A stretch of DNA of 64,000 bases from Lachnospiraceae bacterium (GTDB lineage Bacteria; Bacillota; Clostridia; Lachnospirales; Lachnospiraceae): contig JAKSPD010000001.1 in assembly GCA_024405115.1 (NCBI GenBank), positions 62,001 through 126,000 on the forward strand. Reading direction: 5' to 3'. Position numbers and translations under genes: made by a program. The notes under the pieces were generated by a model. That model did no database searches. It saw only the letters and a program-made list of their open reading frames with translations, and was not told where the DNA came from. Below, one piece after another: positions 35,132 to 44,894 of this stretch (the first letter of the stretch is position 1; every line of letters begins with the position of its first letter).

Positions 35132-35170
35132 AAAAAAGCAGCTGCGCATTATCGCGTAACTGCTTTTTTA
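35132..35170. terminator. Bidirectional terminator between convergent acyltransferase and L,D-transpeptidase genes
   Basis: AAAAAAGCAG and CTGCTTTTTT flank an 18-base loop that itself can pair (TGCG/CGCG). U-tracts occur in both directions. Confidence 0.85.
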
Positions 35171-35175
35171 AACCG

Positions 35176-36756
35176 TTAAATTGAAGGCTCAGTAGAAACC
35201 GTTGCCTCTCCTCCCACGATTGCAGCTTCCTCAGCTGACATCTCTTCAGGAACAGGAGTCTCAAATCCTTCGCCGTTATATGTGCCTGATGCGAACGGAC
35301 CTGTGTGGTTCTGCATGTCGGCAATGACAACCGGATCTGTGGGATCATAACGCTGCGTGTCAGGAATTGCCTGTTCGATTGCCGGACGGTCAAACGGTCC
35401 CATCACCCAGTAATCATAATAGATCTCAAGCTTCGTGTCAGCACCGCAGTTTGTATAAAGCCATGCCGCGTCTCCTGAAAGGAGCCTTATGCATCCGTCG
35501 GAATAGTTCTTTCCAAGCTGGTTATAGGTACTTGCAATCAGGTTGTAGGAACCCTCGACAGGCCTGTAGATGATTGAGTGGATGCAGAAACCGTCTGCCT
35601 TGTAACGCATGAGATACTGAACATAGATGTCATCATGCATGAACTTCCATCTGTGCGGCTCATAAAGCTTGAATTCTCCTTCGGGAGTGCTTGAACCGAT
35701 GGTGCAGAGAAATACCTTGTAGGGAATGATGTAGCCCTTGTCGCCATCCTTCGTGTAGATGGTCATGCACTTCATTTCCTTGTTTACCTTGATGATGTAG
35801 TCACCCGGAAGTCCCATTATGGGTTCAAGGTCAGTTACTACCTTACCTGAAGCATCAAAGTAATACTTGTATCCTCCGACGTACTGCCAGTCAGAAACAG
35901 GATTACTGTCAACAAAGTAATACTTGTTGTTGTATGTGTCATATGCCCAGCCCGTGTAGGCTGCGCCTGAAGCAGTCTGGTAGTGGGGAAGCCCGCTTCC
36001 GTCAAATACTATTCCCTCGTAGTTAGCGCCCACGAAATGATTGGCTGTGGGCTGATAGAACGGAAGGTCATGCTTCCAGAGCATTACCTGCATCTTCTGG
36101 ATGTAGCGGCCCGTGCCGATGGTTCCTGAAGACTGTCCGTCATGTGCCCAGTCAAGCACCGTTCCGTCATTAAGTTCCACCCTGTAATAGAAATCATAAA
36201 GGTTTCTGGTGTGGCCCTTTATCCTCATCTGAACGGCAGTGATCTTTGCTGCATCATTAAACCATTCGGTATCCATTTCATTCATGGCCCACTTGGTCCA
36301 TCCGTGCTCCTCTGTATAAGCCCTGTAGAAAACGTCACCGACTGAATTTTCAAAACGGATCTTAAGTCCCGAGAAACCTTCCATGGGAGAATTGAACCAG
36401 TCCATGTTTGTGGTGAAACCGCCTGTCAGGTTTCCGTCACCGGTCTTAAACTGTACATGCACGTCGGGAAGAAGACCAGTTATGGGGTCATTCTGAACTC
36501 TTCCGGCTTCGTATGACGTGCTTCCGTTATATGCCGTGTTTGATCCTGCAATGCCGGTCTGTGATGAAACAACCGCCGTTGCAGAAGCCGGCGTGGTAGT
36601 GGTTACCACTCCTGTTCCGCCTGAAACACCCACGACTCCGGGGCCGCCTGACACACCAGGCCCATATTCTGAACCTGTTGCTGCAAAGGCAGTGCCTGAA
36701 ACAGCCAAAACCATTGCAGTCACAATGGATACTATCTTAAACATTCTTTTATTCAT
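35176..36756 (-). CDS. Secreted L,D-transpeptidase with ChW-like and cell-wall-binding-like repeats
   Basis: A 526-residue exported protein. The signal peptide ends near residue 25 (AMVLAVSGTAFAAT). A G/V/T-rich linker follows, then two repeats of about 60 residues resembling clostridial hydrophobic-W (ChW) modules (VFYRAYTEEHGWTKWAMN; DGQSSGTIGTGRYIQKMQVML). Next come short aromatic repeats like choline-binding modules (YTGWAYDTYNNKYYFVD; WQYVGGYKYYFDASGKVV). The YkuD catalytic domain has HSIIYRP and YSDGCIRL (Cys422), and an acidic tail closes the protein. It probably cross-links or decorates peptidoglycan. It shares only the catalytic domain with the L,D-transpeptidase at 13.9 kb. Confidence 0.9.
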   Translation of the reverse strand: MNKRMFKIVSIVTAMVLAVSGTAFAATGSEYGPGVSGGPGVVGVSGGTGVVTTTTPASATAVVSSQTGIAGSNTAYNGSTSYEAGRVQNDPITGLLPDVHVQFKTGDGNLTGGFTTNMDWFNSPMEGFSGLKIRFENSVGDVFYRAYTEEHGWTKWAMNEMDTEWFNDAAKITAVQMRIKGHTRNLYDFYYRVELNDGTVLDWAHDGQSSGTIGTGRYIQKMQVMLWKHDLPFYQPTANHFVGANYEGIVFDGSGLPHYQTASGAAYTGWAYDTYNNKYYFVDSNPVSDWQYVGGYKYYFDASGKVVTDLEPIMGLPGDYIIKVNKEMKCMTIYTKDGDKGYIIPYKVFLCTIGSSTPEGEFKLYEPHRWKFMHDDIYVQYLMRYKADGFCIHSIIYRPVEGSYNLIASTYNQLGKNYSDGCIRLLSGDAAWLYTNCGADTKLEIYYDYWVMGPFDRPAIEQAIPDTQRYDPTDPVVIADMQNHTGPFASGTYNGEGFETPVPEEMSAEEAAIVGGEATVSTEPSI

Positions 36757-36818
36757 TAAATTGCCTCCAACCTCATGATAAGTCTATCACAAGCAGTCCT
36801 CAATTTCCATATGTTGCA

Positions 36819-37838
36819 TCATTTCGTAAAGGATTTGTAAGTCCTTTGGAGAAGGCCGTAAACCCCGGGGGCACCGGCCCTCAGCTTAAGAAGTCTTGCC
36901 TCCATGGGGGAAAGTTCGCTCAAATACTTAGCGTTTTCCTTATTCTTAACGGCTTCAAACCTGCCTTCCTTAAGGTCTATGAGGAAGCGGCTCCTTTTAA
37001 GCGCGTCTTCTGTGTACTCAGCATACTCATCTCCAGTATCAGCATTGAAGGCCCCATAAAGCTCTTCCATTGCCCTAAAATGAGATTCCCACTTATTTAT
37101 CTCAGCGGCTGCCTTTCCTGCGGGATCGACTCCGTTCCCGTCTGCCGCGGTTCCGTCAGTATCCATTGCACTTCCCCAGGAACCGGCCCTGCCCATCCTG
37201 TACGTGGACATGGGTTCGTCCATGTAGTGTACGGTCCCGTTCATCAGCATGAAAAGATGAAGCGGTATGTCCCCCACCGGACAGTCAAAATACCATTTCG
37301 GAAGATTCTTTGCAGCCTCCGCCGGGAACATGAGTGACGCCATCGGGAAATTGACAGGCTTGGAAATGACTTCTTTTGCCGTAAGGTCACGGAATTCATC
37401 GCACGGCCTTATAAGGTCGGAGGAACGGTAAGCCTTATCCTCAGAAAGGATATGCGCTGAATGGACCACCATCGAGCACTCCGGATGCGAATCCATGTAT
37501 TCCACCTGCTTTTTCAGCTTGTACTTATCATTCCAGAAATCATCACCCTCGCACATGGCGATGTAACGTCCCCTGGCCCTGGGAAAATTGAAAACGCCTG
37601 AAATATTTGAGATGCCCTTTGAGTACTGGTTTTCTTCCTCATAAAGCACCTTTATGATCTCAGGAAATTTTCCCTCATACTCCTTAAGTATCTCAACGGT
37701 CCCGTCAGTACTGCAGTCATCGTGGATGAGCACCTCAAATGGAACGTCACGCTGCATAAGGAAGGAATCAAGTGCCTGCCTTATGTACGGCGCGTGGTTA
37801 TACGTTATGCAGCTGATGCTTACGATCGGGTCCATCAT
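36819..37838 (-). CDS. Family 2 glycosyltransferase
   Basis: A 339-residue GT-A transferase: VSISCITYNHAPYIRQALDS, IHDDCSTDGT, then CEGDDFW as the DxD-like metal site (about 100). The rest is helical. It resembles enzymes adding sugars to surface glycans. It lies 31 bases after prfA, at the end of the DUF1385-prmC-prfA operon. Donor and acceptor unknown. Confidence 0.9.
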   Translation of the reverse strand: MMDPIVSISCITYNHAPYIRQALDSFLMQRDVPFEVLIHDDCSTDGTVEILKEYEGKFPEIIKVLYEEENQYSKGISNISGVFNFPRARGRYIAMCEGDDFWNDKYKLKKQVEYMDSHPECSMVVHSAHILSEDKAYRSSDLIRPCDEFRDLTAKEVISKPVNFPMASLMFPAEAAKNLPKWYFDCPVGDIPLHLFMLMNGTVHYMDEPMSTYRMGRAGSWGSAMDTDGTAADGNGVDPAGKAAAEINKWESHFRAMEELYGAFNADTGDEYAEYTEDALKRSRFLIDLKEGRFEAVKNKENAKYLSELSPMEARLLKLRAGAPGVYGLLQRTYKSFTK

Positions 37839-37869
37839 ATATTCATACCTGCTTCTGTTGCCTTTTTGT

Positions 37870-38943
37870 TTAATTTAACTTTGCAAGCTTGGCAGCCTGG
37901 TCAGCCGTGATGAGTGCATTTATTAGTTCGTCAAGGTCACCGTTGATTATCTGGTCAATCTTGTAAAGGGTCAGATGAATCCTGTGGTCCGTCACCCTTG
38001 ACTGCGGGAAGTTATATGTCCTTATCTTTTCGGAACGGTCACCCGTACCAATCTGAGAACGTCTTAAATCATCCTCTGCGTCATGTTTTTTCTGGCACTC
38101 AAGCTCGTAAAGACGTGAACGGAGGATTCTCATTGCCTTCTGCCTGTTCTGTATCTGGCTCTTTTCCTCCTGCATGTAGATGACTATTCCCGTCGGGTAA
38201 TGGGTAAGACGCACGGTCGAGTCAGTCGTGTTGACGCACTGTCCGCCGTTTCCCGAAGCCCTTGTGATGTCGATTCTGATGTCCTTGGGATCAATTACAA
38301 CGTCGACCTCTTCAGCCTCAGGCATTACCGCCACGGTTGCGGTCGATGTATGGATGCGTCCGCCTGATTCGGTTTCAGGCACCCTCTGCACCCTGTGCAC
38401 GCCCGATTCATATTTAAGCTTTGAATAAGCTCCCTTTCCGTCCACCGCGAAGGTTATCTCCTTGAAACCCCCGATGCCGTTTTCATTGAAGCTCATCAGT
38501 TCCGTCTTCCAGCCGTTTCTTGCAGCATAATTCTGGTACATGCGGTAAAGGTCCGCAGCAAAGAGTGCTGACTCATCCCCACCCACTCCGGCACGGATCT
38601 CCATGAAGATGTTCTTGTCGTCGTTGGGGTCCTTGGGAAGGAGAAGAATGTTCAGTTCCTCTTCCGTTTCCTTCTGAAGTGCCTTTGCGGCTGAAAGCTC
38701 CTCCTTGAGCATGGAGCGCATGTCCTCATCGTTTTCGTGCTCAAGCATGAAAAGGGCATCCTTTTCATCAGAGCATGCCGTTTTGTATTTCTTATACGCA
38801 GCCACAATGGGCTCAAGGTCAGACTGTTCCTTCATGAGCGCACGGAAATGAACCGGGTCGTCAGCCGCACCCGGGTTTGAAAGCTCACCCATGAGTTCCT
38901 CATAGTGGCATAGTATGTCGTCCAGTCTGTCTATGGTCTGCAT
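37870..38943 (-). CDS. prfA: Peptide chain release factor 1
   Basis: A 357-residue factor ending translation at UAA and UAG. The stop-codon tripeptide PxT is PET (about 189-191, in [14 protein letters not shown]), and the peptidyl-transferase motif GGQ is at about 233-235 ([12 protein letters not shown]). It lies 2 bases after prmC, the enzyme that methylates the GGQ glutamine. Confidence 0.96.
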   Translation of the reverse strand: MQTIDRLDDILCHYEELMGELSNPGAADDPVHFRALMKEQSDLEPIVAAYKKYKTACSDEKDALFMLEHENDEDMRSMLKEELSAAKALQKETEEELNILLLPKDPNDDKNIFMEIRAGVGGDESALFAADLYRMYQNYAARNGWKTELMSFNENGIGGFKEITFAVDGKGAYSKLKYESGVHRVQRVPETESGGRIHTSTATVAVMPEAEEVDVVIDPKDIRIDITRASGNGGQCVNTTDSTVRLTHYPTGIVIYMQEEKSQIQNRQKAMRILRSRLYELECQKKHDAEDDLRRSQIGTGDRSEKIRTYNFPQSRVTDHRIHLTLYKIDQIINGDLDELINALITADQAAKLAKLN

Positions 38944-38945
38944 AT

Positions 38946-39815
38946 TTAATCTTTTAATCTTCCGTAAATCACGCGGTCATTCCCGCCGTAATCCTTAATA
39001 ACCTTAATATCCCCGTATCCGGCCTTAAGAAGAAGTTCCCTTACTTCCTCCGCCTGGTCATATCCTATCTCAAGAAATAATGAGGGTGCATAAAGCGGTG
39101 CCTTTTCAGTTATCCTTCTGTAAACGGAAAGTCCGTCATCTCCTCCTGAAAGTGCAAGCCTCGGTTCAAATTTCCTTACCTCAGGTTCAAGCGTCTCTAT
39201 CACCGCATCCTTTATGTAAGGCGGGTTAGAAACGATCACGTCAAATTTCCTTCCTTCCGGAATACCCTCAAAAAGGTCGCTTTCAATCACTTCCACACTA
39301 AAACCGGGAGCAAGCTTTTTGGCGTTAAAGTCCGCCACCAGAAGTGCTTCCTTTGAGATATCCGAAAGTGTCATGTTTTTAAAGCCGCCGCATACCAAAA
39401 GCGATATTCCGATGCAGCCTGTACCGGTACAGAGGTCAAGCACCTTTGCGTCCTTATCCTTAACTTCTGAAATGACGGTCTCGACAAGTGTCTCCGTATC
39501 AGGACGCGGGCAGAGCGTGAACCCGTTGACCTTAAAGTCAAGGCCCATGAATGAAGCCTCACCCAGTATCTGCTGTAACGGAATGCGTGCGGCACGCATC
39601 CTTATCCTGTCACGGTAGAATCCCAGGGGCATTGCAATTCCTTCAGAAAGAGTGGGAAAGGCATTCATGAGTTCTGATTCCGCAAGCAGGATGTATTCAG
39701 AGGTATTTATGTGGAATGTATCAAGAAGAAGCGTTCTCGCATCATGCCTTGCATCCGGAACGCCTGCTTCCGTGAGTATTGTTTCACCCTCGCGGGCAAG
39801 TTCTCTTAATGTCAT
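38946..39815 (-). CDS. prmC: Release factor glutamine methyltransferase
   Basis: A 289-residue SAM-dependent enzyme that N5-methylates the GGQ glutamine of RF1/RF2. The helical N-terminal domain precedes a class I fold with [15 protein letters not shown] and the catalytic VSNPPYI. It begins 1 base after DUF1385 ends and runs into prfA. Confidence 0.95.
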   Translation of the reverse strand: MTLRELAREGETILTEAGVPDARHDARTLLLDTFHINTSEYILLAESELMNAFPTLSEGIAMPLGFYRDRIRMRAARIPLQQILGEASFMGLDFKVNGFTLCPRPDTETLVETVISEVKDKDAKVLDLCTGTGCIGISLLVCGGFKNMTLSDISKEALLVADFNAKKLAPGFSVEVIESDLFEGIPEGRKFDVIVSNPPYIKDAVIETLEPEVRKFEPRLALSGGDDGLSVYRRITEKAPLYAPSLFLEIGYDQAEEVRELLLKAGYGDIKVIKDYGGNDRVIYGRLKD

Positions 39816-39816
39816 T

Positions 39817-40785
39817 TTATTCTTTTATTTCTATATCTTCAGCATCTTCAAGGCTTCCCGGGAAGTTCTCGTTAAGATATGCCCTCCAGTCAAAAACCTT
39901 TTCCACTGCCTTAATTGCAACTTCAATCATGTCGTTTGTGGGTTCCTTAGTGGTAAGTCCCTGCATCAGGAGACCGGGCTTTGAAATAATGTCCACAAAC
40001 TTTGAGTCGTGTGTGCCGGTAAATTTAAGGACCTCATAGCTCACACCCGCAATTACAGGAATGAGGAGTATACGCAGCACGAACTTAAGAAAAAGATTAT
40101 CCACCCTTATTATCACAAAGAAAAGGATGGTTATGGCCATTACTATGAAAATGAAGCTTGTGCCGCAGCGCTTATGCTCCTTTGATGAAGCAGCCACGTT
40201 TTCAACAGTGAGCGGAAGTCCGTGCTCCACGCAGTTGATGCACTTATGTTCAGCACCGTGGTACATGAAGGTACGCTTAATGTCCTCCATGCGTGAGATG
40301 AGCTTTATATATCCCACAAACAGGCACACCCTTAAAACTCCCTCGATTATCGCCTCAATGGTATCGTTATGTATGAATCTTGAAAGGAATGAAATGACCA
40401 GAAGAGGAAGCCACATGAATACCACTACGGCTATCACTATGGCAAGTACCGTACTTAAGGTCATTATGATTTTGTCAGTTTTGTCACCGAATCTGTCAGT
40501 GAACCACTTTTCAAACTTTGAAGGCTCCGCCTCCTCATCGTCCTCAAAGAATGAAGCAGAATACATGAGGGTCTTCATTCCAAGTACCATGGAATCAACA
40601 AAATTTACCGCGCCTCTGATTATCGGAAGGCGCGCCCATGTATGCTTCTTACCGAAGCCCTCATAAGAGTCCTCCATTACCGCTATCTCACCGTCAGGTT
40701 TTCTTACAGCCACGGAATACCTGTCGCTGTTTTTCATCATGATGCCTTCAATTACGGCCTGTCCGCCGATTCCACTGTATTTCAT
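39817..40785 (-). CDS. DUF1385 membrane protein (YqhQ family)
   Basis: A 322-residue protein with the DUF1385 start GGQAVIEGIMMKNSDRYSVAVR, membrane helices at about 130-175 and 245-290, and the conserved FMYHGAEHKCINCVEHG. The family is widespread in Firmicutes and often sits beside rpmE, prmC and prfA, as here, but its function is unknown. Confidence 0.9.
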   Translation of the reverse strand: MKYSGIGGQAVIEGIMMKNSDRYSVAVRKPDGEIAVMEDSYEGFGKKHTWARLPIIRGAVNFVDSMVLGMKTLMYSASFFEDDEEAEPSKFEKWFTDRFGDKTDKIIMTLSTVLAIVIAVVVFMWLPLLVISFLSRFIHNDTIEAIIEGVLRVCLFVGYIKLISRMEDIKRTFMYHGAEHKCINCVEHGLPLTVENVAASSKEHKRCGTSFIFIVMAITILFFVIIRVDNLFLKFVLRILLIPVIAGVSYEVLKFTGTHDSKFVDIISKPGLLMQGLTTKEPTNDMIEVAIKAVEKVFDWRAYLNENFPGSLEDAEDIEIKE

Positions 40786-40797
40786 AAAACTTTCCCT

Positions 40798-40835
40798 TAA
40801 AAAGTAATAAGACCGAGCTTATCATAAGCCCGGTC
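40798..40835 (-). terminator. rpmE terminator
   Basis: On the minus strand GACCGGGCTTAT and ATAAGCTCGGTC form a 12-base stem with one mismatch-tolerant position (40835-40811), followed by TTATTACTTTTT. Confidence 0.8.
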
Positions 40836-40857
40836 CGATTATGCTACCACGAGTAAA

Positions 40858-41064
40858 TTACTTACCGAAATTAGCGTACTTCTTGTTGAATGCCTCAACA
40901 CGTCCACGTGCCTGAGCTACCTTCTCCTTACCTGTGTAGAAAGTATGGCACTTTGAACATACTTCGACGGTGATAGAGGGCTTTGTTGAACCTGTAACAA
41001 ATGTGTTACCGCAGTGGCAGGTAACTGTTGCCTGGTAGTACTTGGGCTGGATTGATTCCTTCAT
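40858..41064 (-). CDS. rpmE: 50S ribosomal protein L31, zinc-binding type
   Basis: A 68-residue ribosomal protein. Cysteines 16, 18, 36 and 39 (VTCHCGN and VCSKCH) mark the zinc-ribbon form, which the zinc-free paralogue lacks. A strong ribosome binding site (GAGGAG) precedes the ATG, and the gene has its own promoter and terminator. Confidence 0.96.
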   Translation of the reverse strand: MKESIQPKYYQATVTCHCGNTFVTGSTKPSITVEVCSKCHTFYTGKEKVAQARGRVEAFNKKYANFGK

Positions 41065-41114
41065 GATATTCTCCTCTCTTTATTCGGCGATTTCCGACCG
41101 CCGTAAGCCTTGAT

Positions 41115-41143
41115 ATATTATCATAGAACTATCCGTTATGCAA
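41115..41143 (-). promoter_or_regulatory. rpmE promoter
   Basis: On the minus strand TTGCAT (41143-41138), a 17-base spacer and TAATAT (41120-41115). The ~45-base leader contains a GGCG-rich hairpin (41083-41101) before the ribosome binding site. Confidence 0.6.
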
Positions 41144-41150
41144 GCAGAAA

Positions 41151-42824
41151 TTAGAAATATTTTATTTTTTCAACGCTTCTTACAAACTCAGTATTATCCC
41201 TGGTTTTTGCGAAAAGGTCAAGAACTGATGAAGCTGATTCCTCGGGCTTAAGGGACCCGAAGCTTCCCCTTACGGTATTAACCGCACGCATCTCTTCTGA
41301 AGTAAGAAGAAGGTCATCACGTCTAGTTCCTGACTTGAGTATGTCTATAGCGGGGAATATCCTCTTCTCTGAAAGCTTGCGGTCAAGGACAAGCTCCATG
41401 TTGCCGGTACCCTTGAACTCCTCATAGATAACGTCATCCATACGGCTTCCCGTCTCTATTAACGCCGTTGCAAGGATTGTAAGGGAGCCTCCCTCACGCA
41501 TGTTTCTTGCAGCGCCGAAGAAACGTTTGGGCATATGCAGGGCTGCAGGATCAAGTCCGCCTGAAAGTGTCCTTCCTGACGGAGGTACGACCAGGTTGTA
41601 GGCCCTTGCAAGACGTGTTATGGAGTCAAGGAGGATGGTAACATCCTTACCGTATTCCACAAGACGCTTTGCCCTTTCGATAACCATTTCAGAAACTCTC
41701 TTATGACGCTCAGGAAGCTCGTCGAATGTTGAATAGATCACCTCCACATTCTCACCCACTACCTCTTCCTTCATGTCAGTGACTTCCTCAGGACGCTCGT
41801 CAATCAGAAGGATGATTAAGTGCATCTTTTTATCTCTGATCATTGACTTTGCTATCTGTTTCAAGAGCGTTGTCTTACCTGCCTTCGGGGGAGATACGAT
41901 CATTCCCCTCTGTCCCTTTCCTATGGGGGCAAGGAGGTCTGTGACCCTTAACGGAAGCGGTGCGCCCGCACCAGTCTCAAGCTTTATTCTCTCATTTGGG
42001 AAAATGGGGGTAAGGTCCTCAAAGTTGGGACGTCTCTCCGCCTCAATCACGGGATATCCGTTAACTGACGTAAGATACAGAAGTGATGCGAACTTCTCGC
42101 CTGAAGTCTTTTTTCTTCTGTGACCGCGGATGATGTCACCCGTCTTAAGGTTAAAACGTCTTATCTGTGATGGAGCGACATAAACGTCACGCTCCCCGGG
42201 CAGGAAGTTTTCACACCTTATGAATCCGTACCCTTCAGTAAGGATCTCAAGGATACCGTTCGCCTCAATGCCTGAATCCGCAGCCATTATTTCAGGTCTC
42301 TGCTCTCCCACCTCGAGTGAAACGAGCGGACGGTTCGTCTTCTGGTCAACAGGTATTTCATCCCTTGCAATCGAGGCAAGGACTGCCTTTACTGCCGGTG
42401 ACGGCTCCTCGGGCTTCACCTCCGGTTTTACTTCAGGTTTAACCTCCGGCACTTTTTCCTGTACAGATGCCGGCTTCTCTTCCAAAGCAGGCTTCGGAGT
42501 CTCCTTTTTTTCCTGCTGTCCGCGATTCTGCCTTGACTTTAATGAAGGCTGCTGTTTCCCGTTTTTCTTCTGCTGGTTATTCTTAGAATTGTGCTGTCTG
42601 TTCTGAAAACGTACTTCCTTTTCGTTTCTCTTGGCCTCAGCTTCAGAAACGGAAACTGCCGCTGCTGAATGAATCTCCTGAGGCTTGTTTTCCGGCTTCT
42701 TTTCGGCAGCTTCACATAAAAGGTCTATAAGCTCGCTTTTTTTAAGTCCTGAACTTTTAAGTCCCTGTGCCTTTGCAAACTCCCTGAGCTGCGCAACCGG
42801 TAAGGTTTCTAATTTTTCTCTCAT
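41151..42824 (-). CDS. rho: Transcription termination factor Rho
   Basis: A hexameric RNA helicase of 557 residues. Residues 1-45 are the Rho N-terminal SAP-like domain ([24 protein letters not shown]). Residues about 45-185 are an extra low-complexity, charged insert with [15 protein letters not shown] repeats. Then come the cold-shock RNA-binding domain ([20 protein letters not shown]) and the ATPase ([34 protein letters not shown]). Inserts of this kind occur in Rho of several phyla and may bind RNA or phase-separate. I choose the ATG at 42824 (GGAG 8 bases upstream) over the adjoining TTG. Confidence 0.95.
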   Translation of the reverse strand: MREKLETLPVAQLREFAKAQGLKSSGLKKSELIDLLCEAAEKKPENKPQEIHSAAAVSVSEAEAKRNEKEVRFQNRQHNSKNNQQKKNGKQQPSLKSRQNRGQQEKKETPKPALEEKPASVQEKVPEVKPEVKPEVKPEEPSPAVKAVLASIARDEIPVDQKTNRPLVSLEVGEQRPEIMAADSGIEANGILEILTEGYGFIRCENFLPGERDVYVAPSQIRRFNLKTGDIIRGHRRKKTSGEKFASLLYLTSVNGYPVIEAERRPNFEDLTPIFPNERIKLETGAGAPLPLRVTDLLAPIGKGQRGMIVSPPKAGKTTLLKQIAKSMIRDKKMHLIILLIDERPEEVTDMKEEVVGENVEVIYSTFDELPERHKRVSEMVIERAKRLVEYGKDVTILLDSITRLARAYNLVVPPSGRTLSGGLDPAALHMPKRFFGAARNMREGGSLTILATALIETGSRMDDVIYEEFKGTGNMELVLDRKLSEKRIFPAIDILKSGTRRDDLLLTSEEMRAVNTVRGSFGSLKPEESASSVLDLFAKTRDNTEFVRSVEKIKYF

Positions 42825-42907
42825 CAATATCTCCAGTAATCAAAAATGAACTGCCCGGGATGCCCGGAAACTAGATACACAAATAACAGATTTATCTGAC
42901 GTTTTTT

Positions 42908-42935
42908 ATTATACACCGTTTTTGTTCATTGTCAA
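42908..42935 (-). promoter_or_regulatory. rho promoter
   Basis: On the minus strand TTGACA (42935-42930), a 16-base spacer and TATAAT (42913-42908). The ~75-base leader carries a small hairpin CCGGG-CAT-CCCGG (about 42853-42865) with a short U-run downstream. Confidence 0.75.
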
Positions 42936-42947
42936 TTGATATCCGGT

Positions 42948-43760
42948 TCAGCTTAAATAATCCCACAGGGAAATCTGTTCAGGAACTGTCTCCATGGAAG
43001 CCGTTTCGGGAACGTCCCTTTCCTTTATCCTGAAATCAATGTCAGCCTTTCTGGCCTGTGAAATCTGATACTTCCTCGGAACACGGTATTCTTTCCCGTC
43101 TTTTATGAAGTATGCGCCGGTCTGGTGAAACTGGAAAGGCACATCCTTTTCGATACACTGTTTTCTTACATCCAGTACCCAGTCATAGTTTAACGGCCGC
43201 ACATTTATGCCGGATTCGCCCGAACATGTCACTTCTTCTATATCATCACTAAGGAACCTGCTTATGTCAACAGGAGTTATCATGGGCGCAATTATTATGC
43301 TTTTATGTTTTATGGGAAGACTCGTGAATATTGGAAGGCGGTAGTCAGCCCTGTCCTGGTTTTCGCAGGTACATCCGACTATAACATTGCTGTAACCGTC
43401 ACCCCAGTCATACGGAACACAGTCCATGAAGCGTTCAATACGTTTTGTGAAGAAATAGAACCAGCAGTCGCTCCGCTCCTTCATCATTTTCCAGCACTCA
43501 TCACGCCATTCATCAGCATCCTTTAAAAGGAAATCTGATGAAAAGCACGTAAACACAATCGAACCGGGCGTAATTTTATAGCTTCCGTCCCTCTTCTTTT
43601 TTACCGGAAGGTCAAAGGCTTTAGTCTTTCTGCACAGTTCCGAGGCAACGGCGCTTCCGTAATGCTCGTCCTGTCTGTAGACATAGCAGTACCTGCACCC
43701 CTCAGAATATTTGGTGCAGCCGTGCCACGGATTCCAGTTTTCATAAATAACACCTGACAT
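42948..43760 (-). CDS. DUF5131 / phage Gp37-Gp68-like protein (radical-SAM-like)
   Basis: A 270-residue protein opening with NWNPWHGCTKYSEGCRYCYVYR. The C-x6-C-x2-C cluster motif (Cys15, 22 and 25) is that of the DUF5131 branch of radical-SAM-like proteins. Later parts include FTKRIERF, VGCTCENQDRADYRLPIF and CSGESG, all typical of the family. In many genomes it is paired with a three-Cys-motif partner gene; none is adjacent here. Function is unknown. No terminator is evident before the rho promoter. Confidence 0.8.
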   Translation of the reverse strand: MSGVIYENWNPWHGCTKYSEGCRYCYVYRQDEHYGSAVASELCRKTKAFDLPVKKKRDGSYKITPGSIVFTCFSSDFLLKDADEWRDECWKMMKERSDCWFYFFTKRIERFMDCVPYDWGDGYSNVIVGCTCENQDRADYRLPIFTSLPIKHKSIIIAPMITPVDISRFLSDDIEEVTCSGESGINVRPLNYDWVLDVRKQCIEKDVPFQFHQTGAYFIKDGKEYRVPRKYQISQARKADIDFRIKERDVPETASMETVPEQISLWDYLS

Positions 43761-43882
43761 TAATGAGTATTACTCCCGGTTATTTAAAGGCAGAATGTTT
43801 CCTATTACCTCAGTTCACTTACAAGCCCCGGGTATTTTAAGAGTACCGGTTTCTGTCTTTCGTATGCCATAAATATACCACT

Positions 43883-43912
43883 AAAAAAGTCGTATGGCAA
43901 AAGCCATACGAC
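43883..43912 (-). terminator. Terminator after the Sel1-repeat gene
   Basis: On the minus strand a perfect 10-base stem GTCGTATGGC/GCCATACGAC (loop of 4) followed by TTTTTT. The ~120 bases between it and the DUF5131 start hold no credible gene. Confidence 0.88.
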
Positions 43913-43932
43913 TATGCATTCATTTATGACCG

Positions 43933-44745
43933 TCAGTGGTTCCACTCCTGCTTCGGGAGTGTCTTTTCCATTTTTTCCCTGGCCATCTGCTGACCGGCTA
44001 TGGAAGCGCGGTAACTCTTCTGATACATCTTCTCGCCTCTCTTTACCATGTCGTAAAGATAAACCTCAGCTTTATGATAACAGATGAGTGAGTTCCTTAA
44101 ATCTTCCTCAACTCCGTTTCCATAAAGGTACATTCTTCCAAGGCGCAGATAGATGGGGCCTGCCACATATTTTACCTCTTCCTCCGTCATGATGTCAAGG
44201 CAGTGCATGTATATCCGGTAAGCCTCCTTCTCATTCTTCTTTACATAGTAACCGTTAAGATACATGTCACCTATCTTATAAAGTGAATTGAGATGGCCGT
44301 CAAATGCCCCGAGCGCAAAGTAATGGAATGCCTTTTCATAGTTTATGGGCATGTTCCTTCCGTAGAAATAGCAGTATCCCAGGTTCTCCTGAGCCTGGCG
44401 GTCACCGTGCTCAGCTGCCATCTCATAATATGCAACAGCCTTTGAGAAATCCTGCTCAAACCCACGGCCGCCATCATAGTACTGTGCACCCAGGTTGTTC
44501 ATTGCAGAAGCTATTTCATCCTTGATTCCCTGCTCATAAAGCTCCTTTATGAAATCAATAAGATATGACGGGAATTCCTTTGGCGTGTCAAGCTGTACAA
44601 GACCGTCGGCAATTTCAGAGGGAATCTCTTCAATCTCTTCACAGTTACTGAGGTAATCAAGATAGTCATAGGTCTCTGGATACATTTCCACATCAAGCTG
44701 CTCAAGGATCATGCTAATCTTTTCAACAATGTCTCTTTCGTTCAC
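43933..44745 (-). CDS. Sel1-like repeat (tetratricopeptide-type) protein
   Basis: A 270-residue soluble protein. Sel1-like repeats are seen at about 85-225: AMNNLGAQYYDGG...AVAYYEMAAEHG, AQENLGYCYFYGR, SLYKIGDMYLNGYYV and IYLRLGRMYLYGNG. The start is a GTG with GGAGGG upstream. Such repeats mediate protein contacts; the partner is unknown. It has its own promoter and a strong terminator. Confidence 0.85.
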   Translation of the reverse strand: MNERDIVEKISMILEQLDVEMYPETYDYLDYLSNCEEIEEIPSEIADGLVQLDTPKEFPSYLIDFIKELYEQGIKDEIASAMNNLGAQYYDGGRGFEQDFSKAVAYYEMAAEHGDRQAQENLGYCYFYGRNMPINYEKAFHYFALGAFDGHLNSLYKIGDMYLNGYYVKKNEKEAYRIYMHCLDIMTEEEVKYVAGPIYLRLGRMYLYGNGVEEDLRNSLICYHKAEVYLYDMVKRGEKMYQKSYRASIAGQQMAREKMEKTLPKQEWNH

Positions 44746-44831
44746 GGTTTCCCTCCTTCTTCATCATTGCTGTCTTAACAGCAGGAATATTATGCAGATA
44801 TGTCAGATTTTTATGTCTGGCTTTTAATAAT

Positions 44832-44860
44832 CTTATACCACACCATATACAACTTCGCAA
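44832..44860 (-). promoter_or_regulatory. Promoter of the Sel1-repeat gene
   Basis: On the minus strand TTGCGA (44860-44855), a 17-base spacer and TATAAG (44837-44832). The leader holds a hairpin TGCTGT-CTTA-ACAGCA (about 44766-44781) before the ribosome binding site. Confidence 0.5.
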
Positions 44861-44894
44861 TGATGGATTTCACAATTTTTCAATTGTAAAAGAG

